From Polynucleobacter sp. MG-Unter2-18 (lineage in GTDB: Bacteria > Pseudomonadota > Gammaproteobacteria > Burkholderiales > Burkholderiaceae): a stretch of DNA of 64,000 nt. How positions within the stretch are numbered: the stretch's first letter is position 1; every line of letters begins with the position of its first letter. This document shows, in pieces, positions 51,604 to 59,719 of this stretch. The notes beneath the pieces were generated by a model. It had not been told where the DNA came from. It saw only the letters and a program-made list of their open reading frames with translations, and ran no database searches. A program made the position numbers and the translations under genes. The stretch is from the NCBI RefSeq assembly GCF_018687675.1, contig NZ_CP061302.1, positions 310,001 through 374,000 on the forward strand. The letters are read 5' to 3'.

Positions 51604-52534
51604 AAAGCGTATCGGCAATTACTTGCTCCCACCCGGAATTGAAATTTTCGAGCGCGGGTGGTTATCAGCAAACAATGTATTGCTTTTCAGTGAGGAAGAT
51701 GTATCGCTAGTTGATAGTGGTTACTGCGCACACCAGCAGCTGACTGTGGATCTAGTCACTCATGCGCTTCAGCAACATCACTTGGAAACGCTAAATAAAG
51801 TAGTGAACACTCATCTGCACTCAGATCACTGTGGTGGTAACGCAGTCTTATCAGAGGCATTTGATTGTGAGATATGGATACCAGAAGCAGAGGCAATCGC
51901 CGTACGAGACTGGAATGAGGATTTACTGAGCTTTCAGAAATTGGGGCAAGAATGTCCAAGCTTCACGCATCATGCCCTGCTTGTGCCTGGCGAAGAAATT
52001 ATCTTGGGACCTTATCGCTGGCAAATTCTGGCAGCCCCTGGCCATGACAACCATTCAATCATGTTGTACCAAGAGCAGCATCAAATCTTGATCTCGGCTG
52101 ATGCGCTATGGGAGGAGGGCTTTGGAGTCATCTTTCCTGAGCTCTGGGGTGAGGGTGGTTTTGAGGAGGTAGCGCAGACCTTAGAGTTGATTGAGAGCCT
52201 CTCTGTTGCCTTGGTTATTCCTGGGCATGGCAAACCTTTTACGGATGTCAGGAAGTCCATTGAGATTGCAAAATCGCGCCTCGATTACCTCTCAAGTGAT
52301 GCTGACCGCAATGCACGTCATGGTGCTAAGGTCCTCCTGAAGTACAAGCTGTTGGAATGGCGTAGTCAGAAGTTGGCAGAGGTCAATCAGTGGATTGCAG
52401 GTACGCCTGTATTGGAAAGTATTCGCAAGCAGCTCAATATGAGCAGTGAAGATTTTCAAGTTTGGTTGGCAGAGGCTTTAGTGAAATCGAAAGCAGCTGC
52501 TGTCCAGAAAGATCATTTGGTAAATCTAGGTTAA
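51590..52534 (+). CDS. MBL-fold metallo-hydrolase
   Basis: A 314-residue metallo-beta-lactamase-fold protein. VNTHLHSDHCGGNAVLS is the HxHxDH metal site, GHDNHSIMLYQEQHQILISA supplies the next His and Asp, and VIPGHGKPF the last His. A helical C-terminal region (about 220-314) follows. The substrate is unknown; it resembles hydroxyacylglutathione hydrolase-like enzymes. The ATG lies inside the lipocalin frame. Confidence 0.82.
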   Translation: MTVLEKRIGNYLLPPGIEIFERGWLSANNVLLFSEEDVSLVDSGYCAHQQLTVDLVTHALQQHHLETLNKVVNTHLHSDHCGGNAVLSEAFDCEIWIPEAEAIAVRDWNEDLLSFQKLGQECPSFTHHALLVPGEEIILGPYRWQILAAPGHDNHSIMLYQEQHQILISADALWEEGFGVIFPELWGEGGFEEVAQTLELIESLSVALVIPGHGKPFTDVRKSIEIAKSRLDYLSSDADRNARHGAKVLLKYKLLEWRSQKLAEVNQWIAGTPVLESIRKQLNMSSEDFQVWLAEALVKSKAAAVQKDHLVNLG

Positions 52535-52541
52535 GTGCCAC

Positions 52542-53366
52542 TCAGAAATTAAACGACAGCTTTCCATAAAAAGACCAGTCGTAAACAGAATAGCTTTGCA
52601 CGATCTGTTTGCTGGCACCCACCGCGAATAAAAAACTTTTATTAAGGCGATGGGTCACCATGGCATCGAGTGGGACAAACCAGCCACCCCCTCCACCGGT
52701 ATTCAAGATGATTCCATTCTCATCCCACAATCGAATTTGAGTGTTGGGGGAGATAATAAATCCAAGCGTTGGAAAAATATTGAGATTACGCACTAGGGGC
52801 GGTTGATTGGGATTGCTAGCAAGCGAATTACCCTTGGTATCAAATCCATACATATATCTGAGTAAAGGTGAAAAGTCTGAGAGTCGTGAGTCGCTACCTT
52901 TGTTTGGTACATATACTGTACCGATCTGAGGGCCGGCAGCCCATTGCCCGTTATTACCAAACGGAAAGACAACCCTAGCGCCTAATGTACCTTCCCAATT
53001 CTTCAGAATACTGGGGTGATTTCCCCAGACCGTGAGCATGGTATTACCGGCGTTATAAGTGCCAGATGACTGCTCGGCAAGAGTGGGCCCGTAAGTCGAA
53101 ACATAGGAGGTATCGAGTCGCATGGTGCCTCGCCACTGGTCAAACTGCAGTGGCTGGTAGTAGCGAAGCTTCAAAGTGTCGCTTTGGGTTTGTTCTCCAA
53201 AGGTATTGTGATACCCCCAAAATTCCAAAATCCGCTGACTCGAATACTGATCGGATGCTTTCTCTAGGTTTAAAAAGCCTCCCGAAAACTTGCTTTCATC
53301 GGCAACAGCATTTCCTATTAAGCCTAAGGAAACTAGGCAGTGGGTAAAAATACGTAACAATCTCAT
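52542..53366 (-). CDS. exported beta-barrel-like protein of unknown function
   Basis: A 274-residue protein with a signal peptide (IFTHCLVSLGLIGNAVADES). The rest is rich in aromatic residues and alternating strands (TLKLRYYQPLQFDQWRG, LGARVVFPFGNNGQWAAG) and ends SFYGKLSFNF, with the terminal Phe typical of outer-membrane barrels. No family is recognised. It ends seven bases from the convergent MBL gene. Confidence 0.65.
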   Translation of the reverse strand: MRLLRIFTHCLVSLGLIGNAVADESKFSGGFLNLEKASDQYSSQRILEFWGYHNTFGEQTQSDTLKLRYYQPLQFDQWRGTMRLDTSYVSTYGPTLAEQSSGTYNAGNTMLTVWGNHPSILKNWEGTLGARVVFPFGNNGQWAAGPQIGTVYVPNKGSDSRLSDFSPLLRYMYGFDTKGNSLASNPNQPPLVRNLNIFPTLGFIISPNTQIRLWDENGIILNTGGGGGWFVPLDAMVTHRLNKSFLFAVGASKQIVQSYSVYDWSFYGKLSFNF

Positions 53367-53418
53367 ATACGCAGTAATATAAATGACTCAGTCAATTACA
53401 TGAAATAAGTTGAAGAAT

Positions 53419-54189
53419 ATGGAACATACCGTTTTAGTCACCGGCGCTACTGCTGGCTTTGGAGAGGCAACTGCGAGACGATTCTTAGCGCATGGCCATC
53501 AAGTAATTGCGCTAGGCAGAAGAGTTGAGCGCCTAGAGGCTCTAAAGGCATCTCTTCCAGCAGAGCAGCAGAAAAAATTACTCACTTTAGCTGTTGATGT
53601 TTGCGATAGCGCAAAGGTGGATGGACTCGCAGCCACACTACCAGCCGAATTTGCTAAGGTGACAGTGCTAGTGAATAACGCTGGATTGGCTTTAGGTCTT
53701 GAGCCAGCACATCAAGCTTTTCTTGCGGATTGGGATCGAATGATTGATACCAATATCAAGGGGCTAGTACATATGACGCGCGCTTTTTTACCGGGAATGG
53801 TGGAGCGCAAGTGTGGACATGTGATTAATCTAGGCTCAGTGGCGGCAAGTTACCCCTATCCAGGAGGCAATGTTTACGGAGGTACTAAAGCCTTTGTTCA
53901 GCAATTTAGCTTAAATCTCAGGGCAGATTTAATTGGCACACCAGTACGCGTTACTTGCGTTGAGCCAGGGATGTGCTCTGGAACTGAGTTTTCGAATGTG
54001 CGCTTTAAGGGTGATGATAGTAAGGCCGATAAGGTCTACACCGGAGTGAAAGCATTAAGTGCGGATGATGTAGCAGAGGCTATTTATTGGTCTGCTAACT
54101 TACCAAGCCATATGAATATTAATTTATTAGAACTCATGCCAGTGCAACAGGCCTTCAATCCTTTCCATATTCACCGTGGTGAACTTTAA
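53419..54189 (+). CDS. short-chain dehydrogenase, YdfG-like
   Basis: A 256-residue SDR. VLVTGATAGFGEATARRFL is the NADP-binding loop, LVNNAGLALG the NNAG motif, and GSVAASYPYPGGNVYGGTKA contains Ser and YxxxK of the active site. VTCVEPGMCSGTEFSNVRF matches the YdfG group (NADP-dependent 3-hydroxy acid / serine dehydrogenase). ATG 53419 is chosen over TTG 53410. Confidence 0.9.
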   Translation: MEHTVLVTGATAGFGEATARRFLAHGHQVIALGRRVERLEALKASLPAEQQKKLLTLAVDVCDSAKVDGLAATLPAEFAKVTVLVNNAGLALGLEPAHQAFLADWDRMIDTNIKGLVHMTRAFLPGMVERKCGHVINLGSVAASYPYPGGNVYGGTKAFVQQFSLNLRADLIGTPVRVTCVEPGMCSGTEFSNVRFKGDDSKADKVYTGVKALSADDVAEAIYWSANLPSHMNINLLELMPVQQAFNPFHIHRGEL

Positions 54190-54195
54190 GGAAAC

Positions 54196-54735
54196 TTAGA
54201 CTGTCGGTTTCCATTTGTAAAACTTGGGATAGACGCGCATGACTACTGGTCCATCAAAATCCCAAGATTTACAAGTTCCCAAATAGAGTGGTGGTTTGTT
54301 GTCATCCGGGTCAAATAATGCACCTGGAATAGACTGAAATGCAGCGGTGGCAACATTGCTGAGAAGTTCGCGTAAATGAGTACACCCCTTAATGCCTCCA
54401 AGATGTTCATTGATCGTTTTGCGCCAACCCTTGCCAATGCGCACTCCAATCAGCGCATCCATTGGGGGTATTACTTGCGGGCATTCTGGGTGGGGATGGC
54501 TATCCATGGCTACTTCAATTGCTTGAATCACTAATTCAGTATTGACGCTAATACGAACCCACATATCGTGGAAAGCTTGGCCTGGTTCCCAGGTTTTTCC
54601 GCCAGTAGTAAATGGCTGAAATTTAAAATCTCGCAAATGCGCTTCAATATCCCATAGACCATCTTCTCGAGCGAAGCCCTGAAAAGTAATTTCACGAGTA
54701 TGAAGGGGATTTCTGGGTGCAGGGGTTGAGAGCAT
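54196..54735 (-). CDS. DUF2889 family protein
   Basis: A 179-residue protein. PRNPLHTREITFQGFAREDG, LWDIEAHLRDFK and GCTHLRELLSNVATAAFQS are DUF2889 hallmarks, a family seen in Burkholderiales without a known role. I start at ATG 54735, where the family begins, which leaves a 100-base gap to the divergent pseudouridine synthase gene. Confidence 0.83.
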   Translation of the reverse strand: MLSTPAPRNPLHTREITFQGFAREDGLWDIEAHLRDFKFQPFTTGGKTWEPGQAFHDMWVRISVNTELVIQAIEVAMDSHPHPECPQVIPPMDALIGVRIGKGWRKTINEHLGGIKGCTHLRELLSNVATAAFQSIPGALFDPDDNKPPLYLGTCKSWDFDGPVVMRVYPKFYKWKPTV

Positions 54736-54835
54736 GGTGGTAGTAAGTAAGAAGCTCGGAGACGATATGTATCCATCATAACGGCTTGATTCCACGATCA
54801 CTGTGAGAGTGGCTTTGTAGTATTCTCGGCAAGAT

Positions 54836-55570
54836 ATGGCCAAACCAATTTCTCTCGAAAAAATACTATTTAGCCAAGGCTTTGGTACCAGGCGCTATTG
54901 CAGCGATTTAGTCTATGCCGACCTAGTCAAGGTTAATGGTGTTCCGGCAGATGATCCAGAGGAGCGCATTGCTACCGAAGGGTTAATGCTTAACGTAGAG
55001 GGCAAAGATTGGGAGTTTCATGAAAAAGCTTATATCGCGTTTAATAAGCCGCCAAACTATGAGTGCTCTCATAAAACTACGCATCATCCCAGCGTCTACA
55101 GTTTATTGCCCAAACCTTTTGTAGAAAGAGGCTTGCAATGTGTCGGGCGCTTAGACTTTGATACTACTGGCTTAATTTTGATATCAGATGATGGCCAGTT
55201 TATTCACAAGATGACTACACCCAAGAAAAACATTGGCAAGGTTTACGAGATCACGACTCCTGAGCCCATCACCCAAAAGCAGATTGATCATTTATTAACG
55301 GGAGTTGTTTTGGATGATGATCCAAAGCCCTGTTTTGCTACAGCATGCAAGCAGCTTGGAGAGAATGTGTTAGGAATGACGATTGTTGAGGGTCGTTATC
55401 ATCAAGTAAAAAGAATGATGGCTGCGGTAGGTAATCATGTTGCCAAGTTACACCGTACCGAAATCGGACAATACATCATGCCAGTAGATTTGGCTGAGGG
55501 TGAGTGGCGTTGGCTTTACCCGGATGATTTACAGAAACTATCTCAGAGTGTAGGAGCTCCCAATGTCTAA
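54836..55570 (+). CDS. rsuA: 16S rRNA pseudouridine synthase, RsuA-like
   Basis: A 244-residue enzyme. An S4-like RNA-binding part (ISLEKILFSQGFGTRRYCSD, residues 5-55) precedes the catalytic domain with AYIAFNKPPNYECSHK, GRLDFDTTGLILISDDG (catalytic Asp) and GRYHQVKRMMAAVGNHV. The order matches RsuA, which acts at U516 of 16S rRNA; RluE/RluF are less likely. Its stop overlaps the start of the pterin dehydratase by eight bases. Confidence 0.9.
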   Translation: MAKPISLEKILFSQGFGTRRYCSDLVYADLVKVNGVPADDPEERIATEGLMLNVEGKDWEFHEKAYIAFNKPPNYECSHKTTHHPSVYSLLPKPFVERGLQCVGRLDFDTTGLILISDDGQFIHKMTTPKKNIGKVYEITTPEPITQKQIDHLLTGVVLDDDPKPCFATACKQLGENVLGMTIVEGRYHQVKRMMAAVGNHVAKLHRTEIGQYIMPVDLAEGEWRWLYPDDLQKLSQSVGAPNV

Positions 55571-55865
55571 ACCCAATCTACTTGCTCAAGATTTCGATTT
55601 TGCAAAAGTGTTACCTGAGTGGCGGGTAAATCTGGATACTCAAGAGCTAGAGCGGGTGTTTGTATTTAAGGACTTTAAGAGCGCTTTTGAATTCATGACG
55701 CTGTGTGCAGATTTCGCTGAGCAGTTAGATCATCACCCAGACTGGTCAAACGCTTGGAATAAAGTATCGGTGCGATTGAGCACCCATTCCATGAAGGCCT
55801 TAACCGAGCTAGACATCACCATGGCATGCGCCATGGATCAGTTCGCCTTTAAAGTCTCAGCTTAG
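55563..55865 (+). CDS. phhB: 4a-hydroxytetrahydrobiopterin dehydratase
   Basis: A 100-residue PCD/DCoH protein that regenerates the pterin cofactor after aromatic hydroxylation. FKDFKSAFEFMTLCADFAEQ, LDHHPDWSNAWNKVSVRLST and LTELDITMACAMD hold the three active-site His and the Trp/Asp. No phenylalanine hydroxylase is visible in this window. Confidence 0.92.
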   Translation: MSKPNLLAQDFDFAKVLPEWRVNLDTQELERVFVFKDFKSAFEFMTLCADFAEQLDHHPDWSNAWNKVSVRLSTHSMKALTELDITMACAMDQFAFKVSA

Positions 55866-55871
55866 TTCCTT

Positions 55872-56090
55872 TTACTGCACTTCCTCATCATCTTCATCCT
55901 CTGAGGTGATGCTCATGAGGATAGTTGCTAAGAGACCATAAACTACTTCTGTGGCGATCATGCCATCTTCATCAAGCTCATCAATCAGATCATTTAAGCA
56001 ATCTTCAGTGGGTTCATTTAAGAGTGTCATGGCGCATTCGCACCCGTAATCAAAATCTTCGTCGTTTTGGGTTTGAGTGTCGTTCGTCAT
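55872..56090 (-). CDS. small acidic protein of unknown function
   Basis: A 72-residue, strongly acidic protein (TNDTQTQNDEDFDYGCECAM, ending SEDEDDEEVQ) with a hydrophobic stretch VVYGLLATILMSI near the end. No family known. AGGATTCC-type purine-rich sequence lies upstream. It is convergent with phhB. Confidence 0.55.
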   Translation of the reverse strand: MTNDTQTQNDEDFDYGCECAMTLLNEPTEDCLNDLIDELDEDGMIATEVVYGLLATILMSITSEDEDDEEVQ

Positions 56091-56148
56091 AGGAATCCTT
56101 TAAGTGATGCTGCAGAATAGCAAATAAAGACTCGCAAGCCCAGCCCTA

Positions 56149-56691
56149 TTATTTTAGTAGCGCTAGAACTTCTTTGAAGACGGGATTTTGCGCTGTCTTT
56201 AGCCACTCAAATCCGAGCATCTCCGCCGTAATAAGTCGTGCTCCAGCAATGTTTAGTCGATCAAGTGCAATTTGCTTATCGAGTGCCCGGCGTGAGCCAA
56301 CTCCGTCTACCACTACGGAAACATCGTAGCCCTCATCAATGAGATTAAGCGCAGTTTGCATTAAGCAAACGTGGGTTTCGCATCCCATCAGAATGCACTG
56401 TTGGCGATTATCAGGAATGGCGGCAGTCAGGCCGTCAGCGCAGGCATTGAAGTGCTCTTTCTCAATGGTTTTATTGCAAAAAGACTGAATAGAATCGAGA
56501 TTACTTCCTAAACTATTCGGACTTTGCTCTGTACCAATAATCGGAATCTCGAGTAATTGGGCAATTTGAGCAGTGCGAATACATTGCTTGAGCACTGCTT
56601 CACCTTGATCGATCGCAGGCATCAAACGCCCCTGTAAATCGATCAAGATGAGGATTGAATTTTCTGAGTGGATTTGGTTGGATTGGTTCAC
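56149..56691 (-). CDS. isochorismatase-family cysteine hydrolase
   Basis: A 180-residue hydrolase. ILILIDLQGRLMPAI supplies the catalytic Asp, ILMGCETHVCLMQTALNLID the nucleophile Cys, and YDVSVVVDGVGSR follows as in YcaC-like enzymes. The substrate is unknown. It overlaps the upstream GNAT gene by four bases, so the two are coupled. Confidence 0.87.
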   Translation of the reverse strand: MNQSNQIHSENSILILIDLQGRLMPAIDQGEAVLKQCIRTAQIAQLLEIPIIGTEQSPNSLGSNLDSIQSFCNKTIEKEHFNACADGLTAAIPDNRQQCILMGCETHVCLMQTALNLIDEGYDVSVVVDGVGSRRALDKQIALDRLNIAGARLITAEMLGFEWLKTAQNPVFKEVLALLK

Positions 56692-57218
56692 AGTGGCAGG
56701 CTCACAGTTTTAAAGTCAGGGTCATCATCCTGTCTGTGAGTCTGAAAGCCCAGATCAGAGACAAGATGAAGCATTCTAGAATTTTTACTCAAAACATATC
56801 CAATCATTTCTTGTAGTCCATTCTTTTTGGCGTGTTCAATGAGATCAAGCATTAAATGTGTACCAACACCATGTGTAGTGTAGTTATCACTCACGCTCAG
56901 GGAGAATTCACAAGCATTTTGATTGGGCGGCGTCACATAGCGTGCAATCCCAATAATCTCCTCAGTACCAGTGAGGCTGGTGATTACCGCAAGTAATGCC
57001 ATTTCTTTTTTATAGTCTAAGTGCAAGATGTCATCAAGAAAGTCATCTGGAAGTTTGGAGATTGCGTGGGCAAATCGAAGGTAGCGACTATCGGGCGAAA
57101 GGTGATTGAATAACTCAATAATTCGCTCACGATCATCTGCTTGAATAGAGCGAATCTGGTAATGATTCTTATCACCAAGCATATGGACCTTGATTACAAA
57201 GGAGGTGGATGTATTCAT
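56688..57218 (-). CDS. GNAT-family N-acetyltransferase
   Basis: A 176-residue GNAT protein. IRSIQADDRERIIELFNHL, LSPDSRYLRFAHAISKLPDD and GVGTHLMLDLIEHAKKNGL (acetyl-CoA loop) resemble the acetyltransferase part of protein lysine acetyltransferases of the Pat type, without their large N-terminal domain. Target unknown. First gene of a two-gene operon. Confidence 0.85.
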   Translation of the reverse strand: MNTSTSFVIKVHMLGDKNHYQIRSIQADDRERIIELFNHLSPDSRYLRFAHAISKLPDDFLDDILHLDYKKEMALLAVITSLTGTEEIIGIARYVTPPNQNACEFSLSVSDNYTTHGVGTHLMLDLIEHAKKNGLQEMIGYVLSKNSRMLHLVSDLGFQTHRQDDDPDFKTVSLPL

Positions 57219-57362
57219 AAGGGGGCGATATGGACTAATTATTCTAGGATACCTTTTTTATGTATCCACTTGAACTCTTTTGGGCCTAAAATAAAACCAT
57301 AGCGTCCGAGCCCTCAGTAGCCTATTGGCTAATGTTTGACTCAGTACAAACAGGAAAGAGTG

Positions 57363-57680
57363 ATGCGTATTTCAGCCCAGTTCAGAATAATATATATCTC
57401 AAGTGTTGCTTTTGGTTTTGTTTCTCCCAGCGTTATCAATGCGCAAACATTCTTCCCTTACACCCCAACGCAAATCCAGGAATTCAATAGCCAGCCTATT
57501 GCACCCATAGAGACTCCTGCTGGCCCGGTTTATCAAGAGCGCCCACCTATCAGTCAGCGTCCGAATGTGCCTTTTGATGCTCGTTATATCAAAAATCCGG
57601 ATGGTGAGGAGCAAGCTGAAGCGCAGGGTGCCCAATCCGCTACGCCATTTGAACCAATCCCTGCAACCTTAACTTTTTAA
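57363..57680 (+). CDS. exported proline-rich protein of unknown function
   Basis: A 105-residue protein with a signal peptide (FRIIYISSVAFGFVSPSVIN, cleavage near NAQ). The mature part is rich in Pro, Gln and Glu (YTPTQIQEFNSQPIAPIETP) and looks disordered. AGGAAAGAG precedes ATG 57363. It lies 49 bases upstream of a periplasmic parvulin and may share its transcript. Confidence 0.65.
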   Translation: MRISAQFRIIYISSVAFGFVSPSVINAQTFFPYTPTQIQEFNSQPIAPIETPAGPVYQERPPISQRPNVPFDARYIKNPDGEEQAEAQGAQSATPFEPIPATLTF

Positions 57681-57729
57681 TGATCACAAACTGTTAACAT
57701 TGCTTCTACTTTTTAGAGGAGAGTTATCT

Positions 57730-58548
57730 ATGAAATCCCTATCCATTCCTTATCTCGTAAGTCTTGTAATGGCCTTAGGGCTTTCAACAGCGGCATATTC
57801 TCAGAATGCATTACCCGTGAATGCTGCCGCTTCCGTTAATGGTGTGATCATCAGCAATGATGTTGTTGAGCAAGGTATTCAAGCGGCATTAGCACAGGGT
57901 CAAAAAGATTCTCCAGAGCTTCGTAATGCAGTTTTAGGAAAAATAATTGAAATCTCACTCCTTTCTCAGCAGGCTGAGAAAGATGGGTTAGCTAACTCTG
58001 ATAGAGCTAATAGTCAACTGGCTTTAATTCGCCAAAATTATTTGGCAGACTTAGAGTTATCTACTTATATGTCCAAAAATCCCGTAAGCGATGCTGATGT
58101 CCAAGCTGAATATAACCGTGAGATTGCCACTCTAGGATCGCAGGGCATGATTGTGGAATATAAGGTGAGTGATATTGCTGTTGCCACTGAGGCTGACGCA
58201 CAAGCTGCACTGGCCAGAATCAAAAAAGGTGAGTCCTTCGATAAAGTGGCTAAGAGCGTTTCGCTCGCGCCAAATAAGGTTCAAGGTGGAGCAGTGGGTT
58301 GGGTGCAGGCCGGACAAACTCTGCCACAGATTGCTGCTGTTCTCATGGCTTTATCTAAGGGCCAGGTTTCCCCTGCGCCGATTCAGATGTCACAGGGGTG
58401 GTACTTAATAAAGCTGGAAGATAAAAAATCTAGCAAGCCCCCAACCTATGAGCAAGCTAAAGAAGTTATTCGTAATGGCTTGATGCAGAAGAAACAGTTT
58501 GAATTCCTCTCGCAGTTGCGTCAGGGTGCGAATATCGTCGTACGCTAA
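57730..58548 (+). CDS. periplasmic parvulin-type peptidyl-prolyl isomerase
   Basis: A 272-residue exported isomerase. A signal peptide (SIPYLVSLVMALGLSTAAYS) precedes a SurA-N-like helical part (NAAASVNGVIISNDVVEQGI). The parvulin domain follows: ARIKKGESFDKVAKSVSLAP, GGAVGWVQAGQTLPQIAAVL and GWYLIKLEDKKSSKPPTYEQ. It assists folding of exported proteins. ATG 57730 has AGAGGAG upstream. Confidence 0.9.
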   Translation: MKSLSIPYLVSLVMALGLSTAAYSQNALPVNAAASVNGVIISNDVVEQGIQAALAQGQKDSPELRNAVLGKIIEISLLSQQAEKDGLANSDRANSQLALIRQNYLADLELSTYMSKNPVSDADVQAEYNREIATLGSQGMIVEYKVSDIAVATEADAQAALARIKKGESFDKVAKSVSLAPNKVQGGAVGWVQAGQTLPQIAAVLMALSKGQVSPAPIQMSQGWYLIKLEDKKSSKPPTYEQAKEVIRNGLMQKKQFEFLSQLRQGANIVVR

Positions 58549-58575
58549 ACCAGGGTAAGTTGACTTGCTTCACCA

Positions 58576-58601
58576 AAAAGGGCGCCTAAGGGTGCTCTTT
58601 T
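58576..58601 (+). terminator. Rho-independent terminator after the parvulin gene
   Basis: AAAAGGGCGCC pairs with GGTGCTCTTTT (two G-T pairs) around TAAG, followed by a second T-run shortly after. It lies 28 bases after the stop. Confidence 0.78.
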
Positions 58602-58696
58602 GCATTTTTGTCCGCCTCTAGTGGTATTTCTCTATCTCAATGCTGTTCATTCGAGAGTAGATTGAATTAATCATCAATTGAACTAGGGAGACGTGT

Positions 58697-59257
58697 ATGA
58701 GTAAAAATCCATTTGATTTAGGCGGAATGGCAAATCAGACCAAAGGTATGAAGGCTGCTCAGGCGGTTGGCCAGGTAGCGCTAACTAGTGCTCAGGAGAT
58801 TGCTCAATTAAATCAGCGTGCTGCACAAGAGCTCTCCTCTCGAATGCAAGCCAAAGTAGCAGAGCTGATGAAAACGCAGGATCCTAAGGCAGCATTTGAT
58901 TATGTCCATGCAGAGGTATTGCAGGACGCTGCTAAAGAGGTGGCCGAGTATCAGTCCCAGCTCTTTCAAGCCTTGGCAAGCGGAAATAAAGAGTTGTCAA
59001 AAATTGCTGAGGCAATGATCAAAGAGTCTCAACATGACTTAATTCATTTTGTGAATGAGGCAACACAAAACTCTCCTGCTGGTGCTGAGCCATACACCTC
59101 AATATTTAAAGCCTCCTTTAATAGCACCCTTGAGAATTTTGAATTAATTCGAGCGGCTATGACAGATTCATTTTCAAGCCTTGAGAAGAATATGACGAGC
59201 ATGAATCAGTCTTCAGCCGGGCAGAAAACTGGCTCTGCACTAAAACCTAAAAAGTAA
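58697..59257 (+). CDS. phasin family protein
   Basis: A 186-residue helical protein. QVALTSAQEIAQLNQRAAQE and EVAEYQSQLFQALASGNKEL belong to the phasin family, which coats polyhydroxyalkanoate granules. No PHA synthase is in this window. GGGAGACG lies upstream of the ATG. Confidence 0.87.
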   Translation: MSKNPFDLGGMANQTKGMKAAQAVGQVALTSAQEIAQLNQRAAQELSSRMQAKVAELMKTQDPKAAFDYVHAEVLQDAAKEVAEYQSQLFQALASGNKELSKIAEAMIKESQHDLIHFVNEATQNSPAGAEPYTSIFKASFNSTLENFELIRAAMTDSFSSLEKNMTSMNQSSAGQKTGSALKPKK

Positions 59258-59460
59258 TAGCGCTACTTGTATTAATAGGTTTTCGATGTAAACCTTTGAT
59301 GGTTGGGGCTGCCATTAGGCCAATATCCATTGAAAATGGCGCTATGAGTTTCTAACTGGCATCTCCGTTCATATTACCCATTTTCGAAACATGCCTATAC
59401 ATTGGTAAATCATGCTTAATTCAATATATTTGTCATAAGTATGATCTAATCAAGACTCAC

Positions 59461-59560
59461 ATATGGGGAGTAGCCTGCTCAGCTTTCTGAGTCTCTTATG
59501 CCGACAGTCCGACCTTTGGGTCCGGTATAAGAGTGAGTCAATATCAAGGCAAGACCATTT
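59461..59560 (+). ncRNA. candidate manganese riboswitch, yybP-ykoY type
   Basis: The 5' motif GGGGAGTAGC (59465-59474) and the 3' motif GCAAGACC (59549-59556) match the conserved ends of the yybP-ykoY aptamer. Between them lie a hairpin CTCAG-CTTT-CTGAG (59478-59491) and a perfect 7-bp stem CTCTTAT/ATAAGAG (59493-59499 with 59527-59533), then GTCAATAT, resembling the GACATA-type loop. A short P1 (ATGG with CCAT) closes it. The riboswitch sits 160 bases before the ATG of a metal RND efflux operon. The 203 bases between the phasin gene and this element show no gene; no terminator was found between aptamer and ATG, so control may be at translation. Confidence 0.78.
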
Positions 59561-59719
59561 TAATTTTTATAAATGGTTATCCCGTGAATTTTCAGCGTAC
59601 AAATTTGATTTTCCTGTTCAAAAATCATGCCCAGATCCCTAATCTGGGGAATTTCTCATATTTTTACGTCCACTAGGCTGGATAATGAGATATCGCACCT
59701 ATTCTTTAAAGTTGTCGTA

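Noticed and set aside
59461..59560. Other riboswitch classes (for example NiCo) for the element before the RND operon
   Set aside because: The GGGGAGTAGC and GCAAGACC pair is specific to the yybP-ykoY pattern; I did not see the arrangement expected for NiCo.
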